Shown here one piece after another: positions 56,897 through 64,000 of a stretch of DNA of 64,000 nucleotides (positions are counted from its first letter, which is position 1; each line of letters begins with the position of its first letter). A model generated the notes under the pieces. That model saw only the letters and a program-made list of their open reading frames with translations. It was not told the DNA's origin and did not search any database. The translations under genes and the position numbers were made by a program. Location of the stretch: positions 1,189,148 through 1,253,147 of the forward strand of contig NC_030986.1 in NCBI RefSeq assembly GCF_000149955.1. Reading direction: 5' to 3'. The stretch is from Fusarium oxysporum f. sp. lycopersici 4287. Its lineage: Eukaryota > Ascomycota > Sordariomycetes > Hypocreales > Nectriaceae.

Positions 56897-59467
56897 AAAG
56901 AATTATCTTTTGCTATTTTTGGCGATTGGTTTTTATATACTTTTTTATATCCTTAGAGTTTATTTTGCATTTTGTGGTCGACGCTGTTATTTGAATGGGG
57001 AGTCAATGCCGGTGGTGTAAATGAGATATCAGTGTGACACAGTGAATGATGCATTGTTTCCAGTTGAGAATACGACCGGAAATAATACCATGGTCCTTGC
57101 TTGAAGAACAGAAAGATATTGGAATGTCTATCGTTTATAAGTATCGGCTAACGATTTGTGCAGACACATAATCCATCAAAGTAGGCTGCTTCACAATTGT
57201 ACAAACGTCATGACGTATAGAATGTATCACGCTTGCGATTGATCCGTTAGATTTGGTTAAGAAGCTGTTTGTGGGATACTTGATAGAGATCAACTGTTTA
57301 CCTTGCACAGTCTGATGATCGGCCTCGGGAAAGATATCGGTCCTTTGGGCGGTCTGTAACACATCACGAAGGAGAAGGCTCCCTTTGCGGAAATATACTC
57401 GAGTATGTAATCCGCTATCTCGGAGAATCTATAGTTGCCAAGAGTGACGGACTGGGACAGAGTCACAAGAGAAGATGCACTCGGAGTAATCTCACTTGGT
57501 GGAATGTGATGACCAGAAGAGTAACGAGTAAGAAGTCATAGCTAGCTGGTCATCACATATACGGATGATGACTCTCCCGAAGTGCCTATCCTCATGACGT
57601 CAACGAGTCCCGTCGGGATGGTATGGCCTATGCTTGCTCTTTAGCAGGCAGCGCAGTGGTTCGCTGATTTGTGCAAGGGTTTATCAGCTCTTCAGGAGAG
57701 TCAAGTACAAATACGAGGTTCAGACTCGGCCAATCGTGTGTATCACAGAGACAGAAGTTTCTATTTGGGGCGAGTGCCCAGACTCGAGAACTCCCACGTG
57801 AGTAGGACTCATTTCATGCGGTGAGAGGTCGATGGCGTTCGTCCCTTGTGCATACATAACCCCTGCTGCAGAGGTTCCGTTTCACAATATGAGGGTGAGC
57901 AGAGCACGTTGTAGACGCTGGACTACAAGGCTCTCATGCGCTGTGCCGAGTCAGCCTCTACTCAGCCCAGAGTCGTGCATTAGATAGATAGACACGGTAC
58001 AGCACAGTAGTAATGTCTCGTCTTCACCGCAAAAGTGAGGTGCATATTTTGGAACAATTGTTATGCAGAGTTGAATCATGTGTCTCTGATTGTGTCAGCG
58101 TCTACCAGTAGCAGTAGGATCAAACATGCGGAGGATAGATGATCTGCTGCAAGATACCGTCTCATAGACATGAGAGAAAACAAACATCAGACGGGGAGCC
58201 TTCTAAAAAGTGGCAATCTGCAGTACATGTCAGCTCTTCCAACACGCGGGAAAACATGGCTTCAGTGGGGGAGAGGGTCTTGTGTAACCACGAGCAAACG
58301 GTGAACGCGCAACTGAGGTTTGGAGGGAGGGAGGGAAGGAGGGAGGGAGGGAGACTCGAACGAGAGAAAAGGATAGATACATATACATAGACACTATAGT
58401 ATGTGCATATCCTTTGCATAGCCTTTTACTCGAAACCTCGACAAGAATTGCCGGTCACGTCGTCTCTGAGAGAAGATATACTCTCACTCAAAGTATTGTA
58501 TTAGCGAAAACACACTCAGCAGAGTTGGTTACCCAGAATGCAACATCCTTGTCGAATACTCGCTTGGCCTGCCAAACAACAACCGTTCATGCCATTGCAA
58601 CACACAACGCAGCTGAAGCAAGTCTTTCTCTCCCTCCGGCTCCCATTTCCCTGTAAACACCGTCCCTTCTATAATGCCATGCCATGCCATGTCATGTCAT
58701 ACACCAACAAACATCGGCTTCTAGACTTTCCGCCCTCCCCCATCCATTCACCCATCGTGGCAGTCACAACTAGAAATCCCGCTGAGGAAATAAACGAAAG
58801 AAGCCTCGAAAACCTTCTGGTATAGGAAATATTCTCCGTCCGCCACGATGCAAGCCCCCCTCGTGTCTACCAAGTTTGAGTGGATGGAAGGGAGACAAGG
58901 CATACGAGGCTATTCTCGTCGGACGCGGGTAACTGCGGTGTTGATGCCGTGTAACACTTGAACAAACAAAGACGCAGACATACATTACATTGCATGCTCA
59001 ATTGAGGCTGTATGATAGTGTTAGAGTCACAGAGGCACCAGCCTGATCTTGTCCATGCTACCGGTCCTGCCGTGGGAACTGTCACCGGTTTGTGCTTCGT
59101 ACTTTTGGGGCCTGGTCGAAGACTTTGTTTTGTGATTTGTTGATCACAGAATGATCAGAGTGACAGCTACAGCTGCAGTTGCAACTGTTATAGGTCTAGA
59201 TTCAACAGAGGGGAAAAGGACAGGCTAACTATGTGAGATGCCGCCTCCTCAAGTATTCCTCACCTCGCTCGTTTGACCCTTTTCTCTTTTCTCCGTCTCC
59301 TCTTCCCGTTTTTTATTTTATTTTAAATCAGCCTGTTACTTTCCGTTTTTATCATTATCGTCTCTATCCCTCTCACTTCGAGTTACCTCCTCTCAATTCA
59401 GCTGAAACTCCAGAGCATGTCCCATCAATAACACATCCTCTCCCTTCCGTCTTCCTCACTCTTCCAA
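56897..59467. other. Intergenic, gene-poor, with a G-tract cluster
   Basis: 2.6 kb, no supported gene. Contains a GGGA-type repeat (58322-58352). From about 59270 the plus strand is CT-rich, the leader of the next gene. Confidence 0.55.
58322..58352 (+). repeat. GGGA-type microsatellite, potential G-quadruplex
   Basis: Six GGG tracts separated mostly by single A, with one AAGGA interruption. The spacing fits the usual G-quadruplex pattern (four or more G3 tracts with short loops). Confidence 0.8.
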
Positions 59468-60817
59468 ATGTCCACCAAGACTAAAGGCTGCAGCGGCCAC
59501 AGCTGGGGCTTCATTGCGCCTGATGTTCAGGATCCGCCACTATGCATCAGCCTGTGTAGGGAGAGGTTCCTCAAGGAGTTGGTGCCAGGGGATGAGACAA
59601 TTGAGCGCGTGTGCGAGGTTCTTCAAGGCAGGGACTGGATGGAAAAGGAGCAGCCTTTTCGGGCGCTTTATTGTTGTGATGCTCAGGCTTGTGGTGTGGA
59701 TAACCTGGGCGAGGGTGGAAAAGATCGTATGTGATGATGGCTTTGGGTTGTTGAGATGCTAACAGATGTAGCGAATGTGAATTGGCTCATCAATACTTGC
59801 CAAGAGTAAGCTCACCTCTACTACATCTCTTGATTGCTTACACTGACATGTTGAAGCCATGGTTACCACTCTATAATAGACCCGGGTCCTCCACAACCAT
59901 ATCACATTTGTGATCCTGAATCTCTCAACGACGACAAAGACTGTCAACAAGTAAAGGGAACAGACAAGTCACAGGATGCGTCATCTCAAACGACGGCGGG
60001 GGCTTCAACAGCAGAGAGTACGCTACAAGCAACGACAAAACCAACAACATTAGAAACAACTTCAGTTCCAATACAAAGCTCAATACCAGAAACCACATAT
60101 TCCACCACAACAGACCCTTCAACACTCGCAACCTCCGACCCCTCAAGCAGCAACTCAAACGAAACCAACAAAGGAATGCCTTTGGGCGTCAAAGTCACAA
60201 TAGCTATCATCTCAGTCGTCGGTCTCCTCGCCATCGCCGCCCTCATATTCTGCCTCCTTCGAAGACGTCGATCTCGCAAGACTGATATTCGGAGACTCAT
60301 CAAACATCCATCTTCACCTCCTCCTCGCGCAGACTCACCTATGCCTTTGGTTTCACCGACTATTTCCCATACAGATCCTGACGGTGTCCCGCTTACACCG
60401 CCTGCACGACTTCGAGAGCGAAGATTTCTAGCTGATGAGCCGAATGGGTTTCCTACGTCTCCGGTGTATTCACCAACAAGCAGTAAACTCTCGCCACGGC
60501 ATGAGAGGACACTGAGGATTTATAGTGCCAATCAAGTTCCCATGATAGTCATGACGGCGCCTGATGGAGGAAAAGTCAGGGATGATGGATCGCTGAGTTT
60601 CAGCGATGGAATTATCACTCCTCCGCCTTCTGCTCATATAGCACCTCTTGGCTATAACACCCAAACTTCTCCACCAAGACCCCCAAGATCTCGCGATGCT
60701 TCATTCAACATGCTCGCTAGTCCTGGGCCTCCACCCACGAGGGCACTTCCATCGACGCCTCCTTATCGCCCATCTACTCCAACATCACCACCCCGAAAAG
60801 GAACGATGCCTCTCTGA
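59468..60817 (+). CDS. Uncharacterised single-pass membrane protein with Ser/Thr-rich region
   Basis: Unrecognised; the layout resembles fungal cell-surface sensor or mucin-like proteins. Exons 59468-59726, 59772-59805 and 59857-60817 (417 residues). Intron 1 is 45 bp if the GTAG acceptor at 59771 is used (TAACAG at 59765 is also in frame), intron 2 is 51 bp; exon 2 is 34 nt. The N-terminal 130 residues are Cys-containing (GCSGHSWGF, CISLCRERF, ALYCCDAQACG, LINTCQ, YHICDPES), probably disulphide-bonded. A Thr/Ser-rich stalk (about 150-205) is followed by one TM helix (VKVTIAIISVVGLLAIAALI) with an RRRRSRK stop-transfer and a Pro-rich cytosolic tail. No N-terminal signal peptide is visible, which is odd for such a topology; the start may be wrong or the helix may act as signal-anchor. 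Confidence 0.75.
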
Positions 60818-61102
60818 GACTTCAGAGATACTCAAATTCATATCCCACCCGACGCCATGTCGAGTTTATAGAAATGCTTCTATTTCGGAGACTACAGATG
60901 ATGGCTATCTTGAGATAATGGGATCGACAGGATAGACGTTAGATATCGTACACGACGCATGTATGTATGTATGAAGACACAGAGAGCAGGGGTCAAGAGT
61001 CACACGATCCACAACATGTAAATTTATCCTTAACAGGCACTTTCACTACAGTACTTTACTTTATTTCTTCTATGTAGCATACTTACTTATCTATCCCATC
61101 CT
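60818..61102. other. Short intergenic region, convergent 3' ends
   Basis: Under 300 bp; contains a TGTA-type short repeat near 60960. Nothing else. Confidence 0.6.
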
Positions 61103-62289
61103 CTAAATACCAATTTCCTTCAGTGACTTAACAAGATCCGTCACACTCTGCTCAATGCTGATCCAGTCAATCTTGAGCAACTTCTCCGTCTCCTGCGTAT
61201 CAATCTTAAAGATCTGATCCTTAGGAGGAAGCTCTCCGCCCTTGACTTCTGGCCCAGGGAGTCTATCCTTAAACTCCGGAAAGTTCTTAGCAACAGCGTC
61301 GACAATCTCACGGTGTGAGAATCATCCAGCTGTAGCAAAGAGTCGCTTTCCACCAGCGTTAGGTTCCTCGAGACCTCTGACGTGAGCACGAGCAGCATCT
61401 CGAACGTCAATCCATAACGGAACAGGTGTACAAGGAGGAATCTCGTCTTTCCAACCACCCCTCAAAAGCTTAACAATCCTCTCATTGGAAGTGTTGATGG
61501 TCTCAAGTGTAGCAAGATGCTTTGATACAGGTCCCAGAACCAGAGGCGGACAAACAGTCACGATATCGAAAGAGGGCTTCTTTTCAGCGACAAAGTCCCA
61601 AGCTGCACGCTCAGCGAGAGTCTTTGAGGCGCGGTAGGCAGTCATGAATGAGCTGCTAATGTCGTCGATTGTGACGGGGTTCCAGGTCTTTTCTGAGAAG
61701 ACGTGAGAACCGTCTGTGAAGTGTGCTTCGTCGAGAATAGAGGCGAAGGATGAGGTTATGACGACTCGCTTCACGCCTGGTGCTGTGGCGTGGAGGGCTT
61801 TGAGAATGCCTGTTGTACCGATGACGGCTGGGTCTATAAGATCCTTCTTAGGGTCGGCTAGATAATGTCAGTCAGTCATTTAAGCATGGTCCCGGCACTG
61901 AGACTCACTGATGTTGTAGTGGAAAGGACTAGCAACATGAATAACAGCGTCAAGACCAGGTGTCTTTGCTACTTCATCAAAAGCATCAGGCTTAGCAATG
62001 TCTGGCACAAGAACGATCTCTAGCTTTCCAGCCTTGGCTTTGTCTGGGAATGCATTACGGATCTTTTGGGCTTTATCCTCTGAGCGGACGGTTGTCACGA
62101 CGGCGTAGTCCTTTTCAAGAAGTTGTTCCAGAGTGTGAGCTGAAGTTTGTTAGATAGGTACTATCCTTCATTGTTCTCAAAAGAGCACAGCATACCGGCA
62201 ATGAAGCCTGAGCCACCTGTGATATCATTAGTGATTGACTCAGCATGAAGATATAATGAGAACTTACCAGTGAGGAGAACCTTTGTCAT
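61103..62289 (-). pseudogene. NAD(P)-dependent reductase (extended SDR, dihydroflavonol-reductase type) with in-frame stop
   Basis: Extended short-chain dehydrogenases of this kind reduce ketones or aldehydes with NADPH. Exons 62289-62268, 62216-62196 (21-nt microexon), 62139-61909 and 61857 onward. The N-terminus MTKVLLTGGSGFIAAHTLEQ is the Rossmann TGGxGFIA motif; VIHVASPFHYN, KRVVITSSFASI and YRASKTLAERAAW (YxxxK catalytic pair) follow. The frame meets TGA at 61322-61324 after GGKRLFATAG (269 residues), yet the same frame then continues without a stop for 72 codons that look like the family C-terminus (FSHREIVDAVAKNFPEF, IDWISIEQSVTDLVKSL), ending at 61103-61105. No intron can remove the TGA. 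It is a recent nonsense mutation, a sequencing error, or a shortened enzyme; the catalytic residues are all before the stop. Confidence 0.8.
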
Positions 62290-63180
62290 GATGATAGCTT
62301 TACCAATTGAGCGTTATGCAGTTGTATAATTGAGTTTATATATTTGTTGAGTGAGTATCAACAGTCAAAGAAGAATCTCAAGACGCAATATCTCATCGTT
62401 TGACGTCAATGGCCTCTTATACCTCGGATACACGTTGGGGGTCTTTGATAAACTGGGCCCGCATTCGTCATTCCAAGTTGGGGGATTCGACGATTCACTT
62501 TCCCCTCCCCCACGTTCTCTTCCTCTTTTGTAACTATATGCAACTCTATTCATCTTCCGCTACCGGAGAATTTCACTCCAACTACAATCCCATTAATAAG
62601 CCCAAGATCGTATTTGACGACCCTATCATATCAGATCATGTATATATATATATATACACACACATACATATTCAAGTCAATCACAATAAGGAACTGAAGA
62701 ATATCACATATCTCATAACCGTCCATAAAATACACATACAAAATAAATTATTACAATCGAGACAGATAACCGAGAGGGTAAATCCATATACACGCTTGGT
62801 GTAGGCCTATGCCAAAGATTCGCTGCATCGTCTCCCCTATTCCTAGTTGATAATGATGGCTCATCTTGGCTCCTGACTTCCTTCACGTTGCCACTTTGCT
62901 CCAACGGACAAAAGTCTATATCAACATAGACATCAATCGCTAAGCGTATGCCCAGGCCAGTTTGCCCCTCGCTAGGAAGTCCCATTCTCGTTCATGTCTC
63001 GCAAGGGCATGCCGTCCAATTCCATACGCAATGCTCGCTGTAGAAATATGCGCTTGAGTTGGATCATCACCACTTTTTCCCACGCGTCACACAATGCATG
63101 TGGCGTGGACTACCCATCGCATCCTCTTCGTCTTCTCTGACCCCAATCTTGGCGTGTTACCCACTACCAAACCTCGGAGC
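62290..63180. other. Intergenic, with a TA/CA microsatellite
   Basis: About 0.9 kb between the broken reductase promoter and the YME1 3' end. A (TA)n(CA)n stretch lies at about 62638-62670. No gene supported. Confidence 0.6.
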
Positions 63181-64000
63181 TCACCCTTCAGTGTTTGATG
63201 TGTCTGCTGCAGCTGGTGGCGCAGGTGTCTCCGGAGGTTGAGGATGAGTCACGCCGCCGAGACCAGGAGGTGTCGGGGCTTGCTGAGGGATAGGCAATGT
63301 CATGGGTCCCTTAGGAGCGATGATACGCCCAGGGAGGCTCTCACCGCGAATCACCTTCTCCACTTCGGCCTTGTCCAAAGTCTCGTACTTAACAAGAGCC
63401 TTGGCTAACAAGTCGAGTTCGTTTCGCTTGTCCGTCAACAGTTTTCGTACATCCTCGTACGACTTTCGTATTGTCCTCTGAACCTCGCCTTCAATTGCTG
63501 CCTTTGTTTCCGAACTGAGGTTCTCGTATCTTCGGCCATATTCAACAGGTCCCAGAACACTAGACATGCCAAAGAGTGTCACCATCATGAAGCTCAGGTC
63601 GGTGGCCCTCTCGAGATCCTAAGAGAAATGAGTATATGATTGTGATAGCTTCTCCTTTAAAACTTACCGATGAAACACCAGATGTCACCTTGTCGTCACC
63701 GTATCGTAGCTCTTCAGCCATCTTTCCTCCAAGTGCGACGCGGATATTTGACATATACTCAGCAGCTGTGTAAGAATACTTGTCCATCTGGGGAAGTTGA
63801 GCGGTGTGGCCCAGCGAGGGACCCTTGGGGAGGATTGTGACCTTGTACAGAGTGTTTGAGCTCTCCTTATCAAAAAGCTGAACAAGCGCATGGCCAGCCT
63901 CGTGATAAGCAGTCATCTCCTTCTCTTTCTCAGTGACAACCATTGACTTGCGTTCGGAACCCATGGTGACTCGGTCGTAGGCCCATTCCATATCTTGCTT
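63181..64000 (-). CDS. YME1: Mitochondrial i-AAA protease Yme1, C-terminal part
   Basis: ATP-dependent zinc protease of the inner mitochondrial membrane facing the intermembrane space. Two exons are seen, 64000-63668 (runs off the window) and 63618-63181, joined across a 49-bp phase-0 intron (VTSGVSS|DLERATD). Visible: the M41 peptidase domain with HEAGH zinc motif (MTAYHEAGHALVQLF), TLYKVTILPKGPSLGHTAQL, ALGGKMAEELRYG and the third zinc ligand in SSDLERATDL. The sequence following HEAGH and the LVKYETLDKAEVEKVIRGE end fit the Yme1 (i-AAA) branch better than the m-AAA subunits. A Pro-rich tail of about 45 residues (QQAPTPPGLGGVTHPQPPET) ends the protein. AAA module and TM segment lie outside the window. 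Confidence 0.93.

Noticed and set aside
63181..64000. m-AAA protease subunit (Yta10/Yta12)
   Set aside because: Sequence after the zinc motif and the C-terminal helix resemble Yme1 more; the AAA part is needed for full certainty.

Overview
The window looks like nuclear chromosomal DNA from a filamentous ascomycete, most likely Fusarium or a close hypocrealean relative. Reasons: intron-rich genes whose introns are mostly 48-60 bp with GT...CTAAC...AG signals; the typical Pezizomycotina core gene set; two tRNA genes with introns; CT-rich leaders; and no bacterial-type operons. The genus is inferred from overall protein resemblance, not from a search. I see no transposon, rRNA gene, CRISPR array or virus.

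Layout. 1-4040 (-): IQGAP-type cytokinetic scaffold, cut by the window edge. 5670-7671 (+): RMD1/Sif3-like DUF155 membrane protein. 8320-9545 (-): triose-phosphate/nucleotide-sugar-type transporter. 12282-15929 (-): Ccc2/ATP7-type copper P-type ATPase. 18327-19207 (+): COP9 signalosome subunit 7. 19693-20883 (-): Rax1-like RGS membrane protein. 21583-22123 (+): ribosomal protein L31. 22556-23203 (-): Ubc11/UbcH10-type E2. 24089-25748 (+): checkpoint kinase Chk1. 26065-30227 (-): two tandem paralogues of the fungal degenerate C2H2 family. 31151-31627 (-): APC/C RING subunit Apc11. 32309-33378 (+): mercaptopyruvate-type sulfurtransferase. 34017-35000 (+): ribosomal protein S2.

35386-42491 holds the most unusual material: two unrecognised, divergently transcribed genes, a six-exon gene for about 1,415 residues (-) and a two-exon gene for 637 residues (+). 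The smaller protein carries motifs like the two hallmarks of a retropepsin-type aspartic protease. After it come an arrestin-like gene (44387-45751), tRNA-Leu(UAG) with an intron (46530-46627, -) and, head to head with it, the tRNA-splicing endonuclease subunit Sen54 (46871-48232). A long gene-poor leader region follows, then an Ala/Pro/Ser-rich gene interrupted by an 894-base run of N (52499-55881), tRNA-His(GUG) with a 10-nt intron (56815-56896), a single-pass membrane protein (59468-60817), an NADP-type reductase gene broken by an in-frame stop (61103-62289) and the C-terminal part of the i-AAA protease Yme1 (63181-64000, running off the edge).

Most genes are unrelated housekeeping functions. 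One loose theme is cell-cycle control: Ubc11 (E2) and Apc11 (E3 RING subunit) act together in the anaphase-promoting complex, Chk1 lies between them, and the IQGAP acts in cytokinesis. Exon boundaries below were worked out by hand from splice signals and reading frame, so single boundaries may differ from transcript evidence.
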